The notes under the pieces are model-generated. The model ran no database searches. It was not told the origin of the DNA and saw only the letters and a program-made list of their open reading frames with translations. From positions 310,001 through 374,000 of the forward strand of contig JAVKEJ010000052.1 of NCBI GenBank assembly GCA_040221475.1: 64,000 nucleotides of DNA. The letters run 5' to 3'. A program made the position numbers and the translations under genes. This document shows positions 53,256 through 61,563 of the stretch, piece after piece (the stretch's first letter is position 1; every line of letters starts with the position of its first letter). This stretch comes from WLXB01 sp040221475. GTDB taxonomy: Bacteria; Pseudomonadota; Alphaproteobacteria; Rhodospirillales; Rhodospirillaceae.

Positions 53256-54077
53256 ATGATGCCGATAACGCGCCGTAATGCTTTAGCCGGTGCAGCTGCA
53301 CTTGCGGTAACGCCTAATCTTGTTGCAACCCGCGCACACGCTGCCCTGGACCTCACTGCACCCGGGAACAAAGTTGAGGTTTACCGTCGCATGCGTGCCA
53401 GCACCAAAGACGGTGCATTGGTGTTATGGTGGTGGAATGGCTTTGTCTGGGCCAAACCCAATAACGATATCGCCGTGCATATTCTCACTGTCGAAGGGTT
53501 GACCTTTCAGCGTTTGACCACCCAATCCGATGGAACCCTAAGTGACGCCCAAGCTGGCCGCGGCACCTTTCGCGACCCGGAGACCAACGCACCGTTAACA
53601 ACTTGGACCAATCCGCTCAACGGCGTGACCGCCGCGCCGGATCACATTCGCTCGCTCAATCGCGGCGTTATTACGCCAGACGGGCTCGCGCGCCAGCACA
53701 GCGACCGGGTGCTTCACTTTGAAAGCGAGATCACCGCGCCGATGATCACGGGCAAGCAGATTTTCATGCGCGAGAATTTTCTCACCAAAAACAAAGGCCG
53801 TGTGCCCGGAGCGGTCAGCACCTCATCATCCCTGACCACCTACACCGCGACGGTGACTGATATCGCTGACGACGATGCAGCGTTCCGGCCCTGTACATTC
53901 AACTATCAAAGCCTCGGCGGGTTCCGTCCCTGGATGGGCATGGACGACAGCACCGGCGTGTTGTCGTGGCAGACCGTCGGTCAAAAACTGGAACGTGGCG
54001 CCGACGATGCTCCAGCCGACATCAGAACCTGGGTGGACACCAACTATCCCGGCTTTCTCGAGGACCCGGGCATTTAG
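53256..54077 (+). CDS. Tat-exported DUF1838 protein (shorter)
   Basis: A Tat signal (ITRRNALAGAAALAVTPNLVA) leads to a DUF1838-type domain. The marker TWTNPLNGVTAAPDH and the opening LDLTAPGNKVEVYRRMRAS resemble the larger paralogue at 46877 (NPITGE...). 273 aa from the ATG at 53256, which follows AAGGGGA; a TTG just upstream also starts the frame. It lies 155 bp after the amidohydrolase gene on the same strand. Function unknown. Confidence 0.72.
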   Translation: MMPITRRNALAGAAALAVTPNLVATRAHAALDLTAPGNKVEVYRRMRASTKDGALVLWWWNGFVWAKPNNDIAVHILTVEGLTFQRLTTQSDGTLSDAQAGRGTFRDPETNAPLTTWTNPLNGVTAAPDHIRSLNRGVITPDGLARQHSDRVLHFESEITAPMITGKQIFMRENFLTKNKGRVPGAVSTSSSLTTYTATVTDIADDDAAFRPCTFNYQSLGGFRPWMGMDDSTGVLSWQTVGQKLERGADDAPADIRTWVDTNYPGFLEDPGI

Positions 54078-54255
54078 ACCGTTGCGTCTCTGCTGTGAGC
54101 ACGCCCCGCAGGGGACACTGTGGGGCGAGGTCTGTTGCGCCAGGTCGGCATAGGGGACTCCTGCGTAATATTTGAACGGGAAGTATAACAACATAAATTG
54201 TTATTTTCAATAAAATAGAGCCAGGGCCATTAGTTTTGCATCACAGTTCGGCGTG

Positions 54256-54452
54256 CATGGGCTCGTTCCAAGGGGGCAGGCCGAAGCGGTTCCATGGGCT
54301 CGTTCCTTCGATCATACGTCCATGGACTCGTTTGATCTGAACCAGTCGTGCATGGGCTCGAACCCAGGTCGAGCCCCAACCAACAAATCTCGACCCCAGG
54401 TCGAGCCCCAAATAACACGTCTCGAACCCAGGGGGAGAGCCTCAACAAGAAA
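54256..54452. repeat. six-copy degenerate CTCG repeat array with hairpins
   Basis: A core GG(G/A)CTCG[tt/aa]CC recurs at 54262, 54299, 54327, 54357, 54389 and 54421, with 28-37 bp steps. The first two copies share the identical 14-mer CATGGGCTCGTTCC. The last three form exact 32-bp steps (54357-54388, 54389-54420, 54421-54452). GGGCTCGA...TCGAGCCC (54354-54376) and CTCGACC...GGTCGAG make short perfect hairpins. Confidence 0.75.
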
Positions 54453-54590
54453 GTTTTGAGCACGGGGGAGAGACTGGCTTTGATGACCCTGAGCGGGGTT
54501 CATAGCGCTTGAAACTTCAACGAGTCGCCCCACTTTCAGTTGACTCATTGCCGCGACACGTTTAGGGGTCTAAATGTGACCTAGTTTAAT

Positions 54591-54716
54591 CAGGGCTTCC
54601 CTGTGCCACCTTAGGGTGAAGCAGGGAGGGTAACCGTGTTTAACGTGGTTATTAATTGGCCTCATGCCCGCTGTGGGAGAGGCCCTACGTGTGTACGTAC
54701 TACTGGAGAATATACT
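54591..54716 (+). promoter_or_regulatory. structured leader of the cold-shock gene
   Basis: CAGGG-ctt-CCCTG (54591-54603), a GGCCTC/GAGGCC stem (54658-54684) and TACGT-gtgt-ACGTA (54686-54699) lie just before the cspA ribosome site. Cold-shock mRNAs often have long folded leaders that respond to temperature. No promoter was identified with confidence. Confidence 0.4.
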
Positions 54717-54923
54717 ATGCCGAGCGGAACCGTTAAGTGGTTCAATGCGACCAAGGGCTACGGGTTTATCGAACCCGACGACGGCTCGAAGGACGCTTTT
54801 GTCCATATCTCAGCCGTTGAGCGCGCCGGATTGTCCGGTCTCAATGAAGGCCAAAAAGTTCAATTCGAACTCGTGCAAGGCCAAAACGGCAAAGCCTCTG
54901 CCGAAAACTTGGTCGTCGAATAA
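54717..54923 (+). CDS. cspA: cold shock protein (CspA family)
   Basis: This 68-residue single-strand nucleic-acid-binding OB-fold has RNP-1 (KGYGFIEPD) and RNP-2 (DAFVHISAV) motifs and starts PSGTVKWFNATKGYG. It acts as an RNA chaperone in the cytosol. The ATG at 54717 has GGAG eight bases upstream; open frame extends further up but is rejected. It is preceded by a structured leader and followed by two terminators, so it is a single-gene transcript. Confidence 0.96.
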   Translation: MPSGTVKWFNATKGYGFIEPDDGSKDAFVHISAVERAGLSGLNEGQKVQFELVQGQNGKASAENLVVE

Positions 54924-54948
54924 GTCTCGGCGATCTCAGTTGAGTACA

Positions 54949-54981
54949 CCGCACTCACTTCGGTGAGTGCGGCGTTCTTTT
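54949..54981 (+). terminator. rho-independent terminator 1 after cspA
   Basis: CCGCACTCAC, a TTCG tetraloop and GTGAGTGCGG make a perfect 10-bp stem followed by CGTTCTTTT. It ends the cspA transcript. Confidence 0.9.
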
Positions 54982-54993
54982 AAGAGGTACACT

Positions 54994-55028
54994 AAAACCA
55001 ACGGCTCCGTCAGGCTTGTTGGTTTTTT
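54994..55028 (+). terminator. second hairpin terminator after cspA
   Basis: AACCAAC, a 15-nt loop and GTTGGTT are followed by TTTTT. It backs up the first terminator and also separates cspA from the opposing operon. Confidence 0.7.
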
Positions 55029-55083
55029 TGTGCCTGGAATTTGGTGAGTCTTAGAATTTGCCGATCAGTGTGTTGCGCCGAAC

Positions 55084-56805
55084 TTACGCCTCAGGGTCGA
55101 CCAGCACATCAATCAGCGTCGGTCGGCCCCGCGCCAGAGACGCCATGGCGCGCTCAAATGCTGCAGGTAAATCTTCCGGCAGAGCCACCGGACCAACGGT
55201 GGCCCAGCCTTGGGCTTTGGCCAGTCCACACAGATCTGGCGGCGGATCATCCAGCCGTTGTCCCACCCACTTGTTCGCGCGGGGGCGATCCCGGGCTTGG
55301 GCGACGCGATCCTGATGCCGTTCGTCGTTGTAAAACGAGCGGTTATTGTTGATCACTGCCAGAATCGGCAGTTGCCGTTGCCCTGCGGTCCACAGGCTCG
55401 CCATGCCAGACAGCAAATCCCCATCGCCAGTGGCGCAGACCACAATGCGCTCCGGGTCGGTGCCCTGCATCGCCAGAGCAGCACCAATCGCAAACGGTGG
55501 ACCAGCGCCGATGACCCCACCAGCATCCGCGCCCAGATAGTCCAGCGGATGATCAAACGGAGACGCCTCTATCGGCCAGCCAAACGGCAGGCAGGCGTAG
55601 CAGGTTTTATGATGACGCAGAGCGTGTGTTGTCGCCTCTGCCAAATGCGCCATCGAGATGGTTGTTGTCTTTGGCACTGAAACCACGCCAGGTTTTACAG
55701 CCACCTCAGTTGAGGTCTCGGGTGCTTTGAGCGCTGTCAGAAGGGCTTTGGTGGTGCTGTCTGGGTCAGCCAGCAGCATGATGTCTGCCCGCGGCAGGCC
55801 CAGGTAATCCATCACGGCTCCGGTATGGGCGTAGCGGTCCAGCGAGGCATGAATCACGGTCAGCGAGTCGTCCTCACTGCGACCGACCGTATCCAAAATC
55901 GCTTTCACGTCCAGCCAGTCCAGGCTCAGCACGACATCGGCTTCGCTCAATGCCTGGAGGTCGTCTGGGGTTTGAAACAGCGGCAAGACTGCTTCATGCA
56001 AGGGATGTGAATTGGGAAATGATGCGGCCAGTTTCAGCGCTGTATACACTTTTGCCTTCAGCGTTTCGGCCAGTTGAATCCGGCGTGACCAGTCTTGTTC
56101 ATCGCGGGACACACGTCCAGCCAGAATAACCACGTTCTTGGCGTTCCTAAGGGCTTGAACCGCGCGTTCCAATCCCTCTGCATCCGGCCCTGGGGGGGCG
56201 CCAACCGGATAATGTTTAGGATCGGGCAGGGTGAGAGGTTCGTCCAACGCCTGTTCTTGCAAAGCCGCATCAAGGCACACATAGGTCGGCCCCATCGGGG
56301 CGGTCGAGGCCATCAGGTATGCCCGCAATACGGACTCCGCAATCGCCTCGGCAGACCCTGGCTGATCATCCCATTTGAGGTAATCCCGGACCATCGCAGC
56401 TTGGTCCGCAGCGGTGTGAATCCAATCAATCCAGGGGCGGCGTTTGGCCGCATCCACCGGGCCGGTCGCACCCATAATCACCATCGGCATGCGGTCGGCA
56501 AAAGCATCAAAGATGTTGATCGCCGCGTGCATGACTCCGATGTTGGCATGTAGCGCCACGCCCATGGGTTTGCCGGTGACTTTTGCATAGCCATGGGCGA
56601 TCGCCACGGCCGCTTGTTCGGTCAGGCACAGCACCATCTCGGGGTTTGTGTTGCCCAGGTAATTGACGATGGAGTCATGCAGTCCGCGGAAGCTGGCGCC
56701 CGGCACCAGACTGATATACTTGAGGCCAGTGCGTTGCAGCATCTCAGCCGCCACATCGCTGGCCCAGCCAAGCTTCGGCTCTTGCGGCGGAACAAACTCT
56801 GACAT
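55084..56805 (-). CDS. thiamine diphosphate-dependent enzyme (acetolactate synthase / benzoylformate decarboxylase-like)
   Basis: The three-domain fold of TPP carboligases and decarboxylases is visible. The catalytic glutamate is Glu63 (LCLTEQAAVAIAHGYAKVTG). A central Rossmann-like domain includes NAKNVVILAGRVSRDEQDW. The TPP motif is GDGDLLSGMASLWTAGQRQLP...NNNRSF. It could be a decarboxylase of a 2-oxo acid, or a carboligase; the sequence does not fit IlvB or Gcl closely. It is the last gene of the pyrE-GNAT-TPP operon. 573 aa. Confidence 0.88.
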   Translation of the reverse strand: MSEFVPPQEPKLGWASDVAAEMLQRTGLKYISLVPGASFRGLHDSIVNYLGNTNPEMVLCLTEQAAVAIAHGYAKVTGKPMGVALHANIGVMHAAINIFDAFADRMPMVIMGATGPVDAAKRRPWIDWIHTAADQAAMVRDYLKWDDQPGSAEAIAESVLRAYLMASTAPMGPTYVCLDAALQEQALDEPLTLPDPKHYPVGAPPGPDAEGLERAVQALRNAKNVVILAGRVSRDEQDWSRRIQLAETLKAKVYTALKLAASFPNSHPLHEAVLPLFQTPDDLQALSEADVVLSLDWLDVKAILDTVGRSEDDSLTVIHASLDRYAHTGAVMDYLGLPRADIMLLADPDSTTKALLTALKAPETSTEVAVKPGVVSVPKTTTISMAHLAEATTHALRHHKTCYACLPFGWPIEASPFDHPLDYLGADAGGVIGAGPPFAIGAALAMQGTDPERIVVCATGDGDLLSGMASLWTAGQRQLPILAVINNNRSFYNDERHQDRVAQARDRPRANKWVGQRLDDPPPDLCGLAKAQGWATVGPVALPEDLPAAFERAMASLARGRPTLIDVLVDPEA

Positions 56806-56816
56806 CCAAGCCTCTC

Positions 56817-57311
56817 TTAAATGGTTGCGACGCTGCGAGCCTTCGACGATAAGGCGCGGCCCTTGAGATACAACGTATCGTATTCGCTTTTTTCTGCCCC
56901 TTGAGAGGCATAAAACTTAATTCCGCGGCGGTTAAACTTGTGAACCACCCAGACCACACCAATCGCGCCTTCCTGTTTTGCCAGGCGCGCGACGGCACTC
57001 ATCAGTTTGTTGCCGACGCCGCGGCTGCGTTTTGGCTTTGTGACGTATAGGTCTTCCAGCATCAAATGGGGTTCTTCAATGCCGATGTCGTACATGGGGT
57101 GAACATAGGCGTAGCCGACAACGCCGTCGTCATCTACGGCGACCAGAAGATGATCGACTTTTGTGCGCCCAAAACAGGCCTTCATAATGCGGGACGAGAG
57201 CCGTTCTATCGGTTTTTCTCCGTCTTCCGCATACCATTGATTTACCAATTCGAGGATGCGGCTGGCGTCTCGCTTGGTGGCGCGTCGGACAACGACTGTA
57301 TACCGGGGCAT
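56817..57311 (-). CDS. GNAT-family acetyltransferase
   Basis: The 164-residue protein has the GNAT fold: VRRATKRDASRILELVNQWY at the N-terminus, the acetyl-CoA loop in LYVTKPKRSRGVGNKLM and the late NRRGIKFYASQGA. It acetylates an unknown small molecule or protein. It lies between pyrE and the TPP enzyme gene with 11-14 bp spacings, hence one operon. Confidence 0.85.
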   Translation of the reverse strand: MPRYTVVVRRATKRDASRILELVNQWYAEDGEKPIERLSSRIMKACFGRTKVDHLLVAVDDDGVVGYAYVHPMYDIGIEEPHLMLEDLYVTKPKRSRGVGNKLMSAVARLAKQEGAIGVVWVVHKFNRRGIKFYASQGAEKSEYDTLYLKGRALSSKARSVATI

Positions 57312-57325
57312 CCTGTCGCGCGCCT

Positions 57326-58033
57326 TTAGTCTGCGCCGCGTCCCCCATGGGCTTCAGACCAGCCAATGGGGTCGGCAAGAAAGTCTCGTACACCTTGGAT
57401 TTTTGCGGCATCGAAATAGTTTCCCGCTTCAGCCGCGTCGAGAACATCGGCCCAGGTACACAGATAGAGCAGTGAAACCTCTTCTTTTTGCAGACTGTCC
57501 AACGCCCCCGGGAAGGCCCCATAGAAGAATACGACAAAGGTGTGATTGCACTGTGCTCCGGCATCCCGAATGGCCTTCACGAAAGCCAGCTTGCTGCCAC
57601 CATCGGTTGCCAGATCTTCCACCAGCAGCACTTTAGAGCCTTCTTCCAGGCTGCCTTCAATCTGCGCCATACGGCCAAAGCCTTTAGGCTTTTTGCGCAC
57701 ATACTGCATCGGCAGCATCAGGGCATCTGCAATCCAAGCGGCATAAGGAATTCCAGCCGTCTCGCCGCCCGCAACGCTATCCAGGCTTTCAAAGCCGATG
57801 GTCTGTTCAATCTCTTCGCGGGCCAGCAGAGTGATGGTCCGGCGCGCACGCGGGAACGAAATCAACCAGCGGCAATCAATATAAACCGGGCTCGCCCATC
57901 CAGCCGTAAGCGTGTATGGCTCTTCAGGCCGGAAGTTGACGGCTTTGGTTTCGAGCAGGATATTCGCGATGGTCCGAGCGGCAGCCTGCTGGCGGGGCGT
58001 ACGTATCGGTGCTTGAGCACTTGTGGATTTCAT
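57326..58033 (-). CDS. pyrE: orotate phosphoribosyltransferase
   Basis: The enzyme attaches PRPP to orotate in de novo pyrimidine synthesis. The N-terminal block AGWASPVYIDCRWLISFPRARR is typical, and the PRPP-binding loop is VLLVEDLATDGGSK. Slightly unusual is LATDGG for the common VTTGG. 235 aa fits the alphaproteobacterial long form. It opens the operon with GNAT and TPP enzyme genes and is divergent from the ELM1-like gene. Confidence 0.85.
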   Translation of the reverse strand: MKSTSAQAPIRTPRQQAAARTIANILLETKAVNFRPEEPYTLTAGWASPVYIDCRWLISFPRARRTITLLAREEIEQTIGFESLDSVAGGETAGIPYAAWIADALMLPMQYVRKKPKGFGRMAQIEGSLEEGSKVLLVEDLATDGGSKLAFVKAIRDAGAQCNHTFVVFFYGAFPGALDSLQKEEVSLLYLCTWADVLDAAEAGNYFDAAKIQGVRDFLADPIGWSEAHGGRGAD

Positions 58034-58142
58034 TTTTATGAAAGTCTTTCTGCTGTCTTTACGAATTAAGCTTCCCCTTGTTTACTGAGTTGTGCCGCAT
58101 CTCTCAACGCCTACGGACGGATCGTTTTTCCTTGCCCATAGT

Positions 58143-59171
58143 ATGACCGTAAGTATGACCGCATCTTCCCAGACTTCTCCCATCCTTTGGGCTCTGACAG
58201 ACGACCGGCCGGGAAACAATGTTCAGGTTTTGGGCGTTGCGCGGGCGCTCGGCTGGACGGTCATCGAGAAGCCGATTCGCTATACCGCTTTTGCGCGCCT
58301 GCCAAATATCATCCGCCGGGCCACGTTGGCGGGGGTGACAGATGCCAGCCGGGCCGAATTGAACGGTCCCTGGCCAGATGTGGTCATTGCGGCAGGGCGT
58401 CGCGCGGCCCCTGTTGCGCGCTGGATTAAAAAACAATCGGCATCGCGGCCTGAAGGCCCGGCCAAGCTCGTCCAAATTATGTTTCCGGGGCGCACCGGTG
58501 CCCGGGATTTTGATCTCATTGCAGTGCCGGATCATGATGCCAAACCCCGGGTGGCAAAGTGGTCCAATGTGATGACCATGACGGGGGCCCCAAGTCTGAT
58601 CACCCCAGGCATGCTGGCCGAAGAGGCTGCGCGGTGGCGGGACCGTTTTGATACCCTGCCACGGCCTTACATCGCGGTTATCGTTGGTGGCGCGACCCGC
58701 CGCAAACCGTTTTCGACAGTGCGGGCCTTCGATCTCGGATTGCAGGTTGCCGCTTTGGCGAAACAGAATAATGGCACGGTTCTTCTCACCACCTCGCGTC
58801 GCACAGGTCAGGCGGCGGAACTGGCGTTGATGCAGGTGATCCCTGAGCCGCGTGAAGTTTTTACTTGGGGACAGACCGGCGAAAATCCCTATCACGGCTA
58901 TCTTGCGCTGGCCGATTTTATTGTCGTGACGGGCGACTCCGTCACCATGTGTGCAGAAGCCTGTGCTACGGAAACGCCCGTTTACATTTATGCTCCACCA
59001 AAATCAGTTAGTGGAAAACACGCGCGACTTCATCAGCGACTGTATGATCTTGGGTATGCTAAACCCCTGGGCGGGAAACTAGAGGCGTGGACGCATCCGC
59101 CTCTGAATCCCTCAAACGATATCGCCAATGCTATCAAGAGTCTCACCGATGGCGCTGCGCTGAAAGAATAA
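58143..59171 (+). CDS. ELM1-family (DUF1022) protein
   Basis: The protein resembles the mitochondrial fission ELM1 family, which is GT-B-like in fold. Blocks are ILWALTDDRPGNNVQVLGVARALGW at the start, PDVVIAAGRRAAPVARWIKK, YIAVIVGGATRRKPF and FIVVTGDSVTMCAEACATETPVYIY. The last matches a nucleotide-sugar binding region of glycosyltransferases. In bacteria the role is unproven; envelope glycan work is one guess. Starts at GTG 58092 and ATG 58155 are alternatives. hyi follows after 9 bp. Confidence 0.85.
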   Translation: MTVSMTASSQTSPILWALTDDRPGNNVQVLGVARALGWTVIEKPIRYTAFARLPNIIRRATLAGVTDASRAELNGPWPDVVIAAGRRAAPVARWIKKQSASRPEGPAKLVQIMFPGRTGARDFDLIAVPDHDAKPRVAKWSNVMTMTGAPSLITPGMLAEEAARWRDRFDTLPRPYIAVIVGGATRRKPFSTVRAFDLGLQVAALAKQNNGTVLLTTSRRTGQAAELALMQVIPEPREVFTWGQTGENPYHGYLALADFIVVTGDSVTMCAEACATETPVYIYAPPKSVSGKHARLHQRLYDLGYAKPLGGKLEAWTHPPLNPSNDIANAIKSLTDGAALKE

Positions 59172-59180
59172 GGTCTACCT

Positions 59181-59960
59181 ATGCCACGCTTTTCCGCCAA
59201 CGTTTCAATGCTGTTTACCGAAGTGCCATTTCTTGAGCGTTTTCAGGCGGCGGCCGACTGCGGTTTCAAAGGGGCAGAATGCATGTTTCCCTATGCGGAA
59301 CCGGCAGAGACAGTTGGCGCTGCTGTGGCTAAGGCAAAACTTAAAATGACATTATTCAACGCACCCCCGGGGGATTTCGCCGCAGGCGAACGCGGTCTGG
59401 CCGCTCTGCCTGGCCGTCAGCAGGACTTTAGAGACTCCCTTGAAGTCGCGCTCAAATATGCAGAGTTCCTAGACTGCAAGCGCATACACGTGCTGGCAGG
59501 CATTGTGCCTGAAGAGCAGTGGGAAGAGGCGCTACAGGTCTATATTGCCAATCTGGCAGCAGCGTCGGATATGGCCCGTGAAGACGGCATTACTGTTCTG
59601 ATCGAGCCGATTGTCATGGATGGTTATTTCCTCTTCCGGCCCGATGACGCGGTGCAGGTTCTGGACGATGTGGGCGCGAAGAACCTGAAAATTCTCTACG
59701 ACATCTATCAGGCGCAATTGGCCCAGGGCGCGATTACAGACTTCCTGGAAAGCCACCTGGACCTGATCGGCCACATTCAAATCGCAGGTGTTCCTGGCCG
59801 TAACGAGCCCGACCGTGGCGGCGAACTCAACTGGCCCTACCTTTTTGACTTGCTGGATTCCCATGGCTATGGCGGCTGGGTCGGCGCGGAATACACGCCT
59901 CGGTCAAACACCAAAGCAAGTCTGGGATGGGCCAAGGATTGGGGTGTGGCTGCGTCTTAG
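59181..59960 (+). CDS. hyi: hydroxypyruvate isomerase family protein
   Basis: This TIM-barrel isomerase converts hydroxypyruvate and tartronate semialdehyde, or 2-oxo-tetronate in OtnI. The opening RFSANVSMLFTEVPFLERF and the metal-site segments LIEPIVMDGYFL and HIQIAGVPGRNEPDRG fit Hyi. The C-terminus ends GWVGAEYTPRSNTKASLGW. 259 aa is typical. It is coupled to the ELM1-like gene. A glyoxylate carboligase is not recognised nearby, though a TPP enzyme lies 2.4 kb away on the other strand. Confidence 0.9.
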   Translation: MPRFSANVSMLFTEVPFLERFQAAADCGFKGAECMFPYAEPAETVGAAVAKAKLKMTLFNAPPGDFAAGERGLAALPGRQQDFRDSLEVALKYAEFLDCKRIHVLAGIVPEEQWEEALQVYIANLAAASDMAREDGITVLIEPIVMDGYFLFRPDDAVQVLDDVGAKNLKILYDIYQAQLAQGAITDFLESHLDLIGHIQIAGVPGRNEPDRGGELNWPYLFDLLDSHGYGGWVGAEYTPRSNTKASLGWAKDWGVAAS

Positions 59961-59969
59961 ATTCGTAAG

Positions 59970-61481
59970 TTAATCGTTCACATCCAGGGTATGAAACGAC
60001 AACACATCGGCGTCGACCGCATACCCCCTGACTCGCCCAGCAACCGCATCGAAGGCCGGGCTTTGCCACATCAGAATACCCGGCGGATTGTTACGTTCGT
60101 AGGCAAGAACTTCACCAACCAGACGGCGGCGGTCTTCCACATCAACAGCGCCTTCGGCTTTTTCAATCAGCGGCATCATTGCCTTATCGCAGTAATAGGC
60201 CGGTGACCAGGCGCACGAGCGGGTGCGATAGCCATGCATCGGATCAAAGCCGCTGGTGACCATAGAAAAGGCCAGAAAGGGGTCTGGCCACCCGGTTTGG
60301 TACATGTATTCCAAATATTTCGCGAAGGTGGTGCGTTGCAGTTCCATCTCCACGCCCACGCGGGCGAGGTCCGCGGCCACCTGCTGGTGGGCCTGATCAT
60401 CGTTTGAGGCGCCGCCGACCATCAGCGTCACCATCTTAAAGCCATCTGCGTAACCGGCCTCTTGCAGCAGAGCCTTGGCGCGTTCGGGGTCATAGGGGTA
60501 GGCGTCTAATGCGGGATTAAAGCCAAACGCCTGCGGATGTGCGATTTGCGCCAGGGGTTCAACGGCCCCGCCGTACATGACTTCAATAATCACCTCTTTG
60601 TTGATGGCGTAGTTTAATGCGCGGCGCACACGGACATCCGCCAAAGGAGAGTCCTTGGTGTTGACGGTTTGGATATAGGCCACCGAGGGATTGGCATAGG
60701 TCACAATGCGTCCGCCCATGGCCTCAACCACATCCTTATCTTCAGCGGCGACATTGAAGGCCACGTCCAGGGAGCCAGACAGCAAACCTTGCAGGCGCGA
60801 AGCTTGATCTGACAGTTGCACCAGAGTGATCCGGTCCAGCTTTGGCTGCCGCCACCCGGTCGGGTTTGCGGTCAGGGCAATGCGGCCCTCTGCCCAGGTT
60901 TCAACTTTGAAGGCCCCGGTGCCAATCGGATCAAGGGCGAAGTCCGCCGGCCCCAGATCAGCAAAATGTTGAGGCGCCGGAATCCGCACAAAATCCAGAT
61001 GGATCGGCAGAATCGCGTTGGGCCGCGCTGTCGTGATTTCGACTGTATGACTGTCTCTGGCCTTGGCTGCGACAACGCCAACACGCGCCAAGTGCGTGCC
61101 GATGGTCTCGCTTTTGCCTTGGGGTGAGAGCAGATACTCAAACGCTGCGACAACAGATTGTGCATCAAACGCTTCGTCGTTTGAAAACACCACATTTTGA
61201 CGCAGTTTCAGCACCCAGGTCAGTTCGTTCTCCGCCGTCCATCCGGTCGCCAGGGCTGGCCCGGCGCTGCCATCTGGTCCGATGCGGGTGAGGGGATCAA
61301 AAACGGCTTGCAAGGGCAGTGTGCCGGGCAAGCTGACATTCTGATGCGGGTTGCCGCGCGTGGCTGGCAGAATTTGAATACCCAGGGTCAGTGCCTTTTC
61401 AGCGAGGGCGGGAAGGCTGGTCAACCCGGTGACGAGGGCGAGGGCTATAGCGCCAAGTATAGTCTTGAATGAACACACCAT
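59970..61481 (-). CDS. ABC transporter substrate-binding protein, family 5 (dipeptide/nickel-like)
   Basis: The signal peptide is MVCSFKTILGAIALALVTG...ALAEK. Family 5 blocks follow: LTWVLKLRQNVVFSNDEAFDAQSVVAAFEYLL, PLADVRVRRALNYAINKEVIIE and DPERAKALLQEAGYADGF. It binds peptides, opines or similar in the periplasm. No permease genes follow. The ATG at 61481 gives 503 aa; the frame is open 56 codons upstream. It is divergent from the first GST gene. Confidence 0.87.
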   Translation of the reverse strand: MVCSFKTILGAIALALVTGLTSLPALAEKALTLGIQILPATRGNPHQNVSLPGTLPLQAVFDPLTRIGPDGSAGPALATGWTAENELTWVLKLRQNVVFSNDEAFDAQSVVAAFEYLLSPQGKSETIGTHLARVGVVAAKARDSHTVEITTARPNAILPIHLDFVRIPAPQHFADLGPADFALDPIGTGAFKVETWAEGRIALTANPTGWRQPKLDRITLVQLSDQASRLQGLLSGSLDVAFNVAAEDKDVVEAMGGRIVTYANPSVAYIQTVNTKDSPLADVRVRRALNYAINKEVIIEVMYGGAVEPLAQIAHPQAFGFNPALDAYPYDPERAKALLQEAGYADGFKMVTLMVGGASNDDQAHQQVAADLARVGVEMELQRTTFAKYLEYMYQTGWPDPFLAFSMVTSGFDPMHGYRTRSCAWSPAYYCDKAMMPLIEKAEGAVDVEDRRRLVGEVLAYERNNPPGILMWQSPAFDAVAGRVRGYAVDADVLSFHTLDVND

Positions 61482-61563
61482 GCGGTCAGTATAGCGCGGT
61501 CTTGGCGAAGCCTCTAAACTCTCTGTCGCTAAAATGCTGAAAAAAATAAACAAGGAACGCACC

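Larger units (their letters stand above)
54078..54716. other. long intergenic region with repeats and cold-shock leader
   Basis: The 640-bp gap before cspA holds the short-repeat array at 54256-54452 and a structured leader at about 54591-54716. No credible gene was found in it. Confidence 0.6.

Noticed and set aside
54256..54452. Possible CRISPR array
   Set aside because: The repeated core is short and degenerate, and the 28-37 bp step is too small for a repeat plus spacer unit; no cas genes are present.
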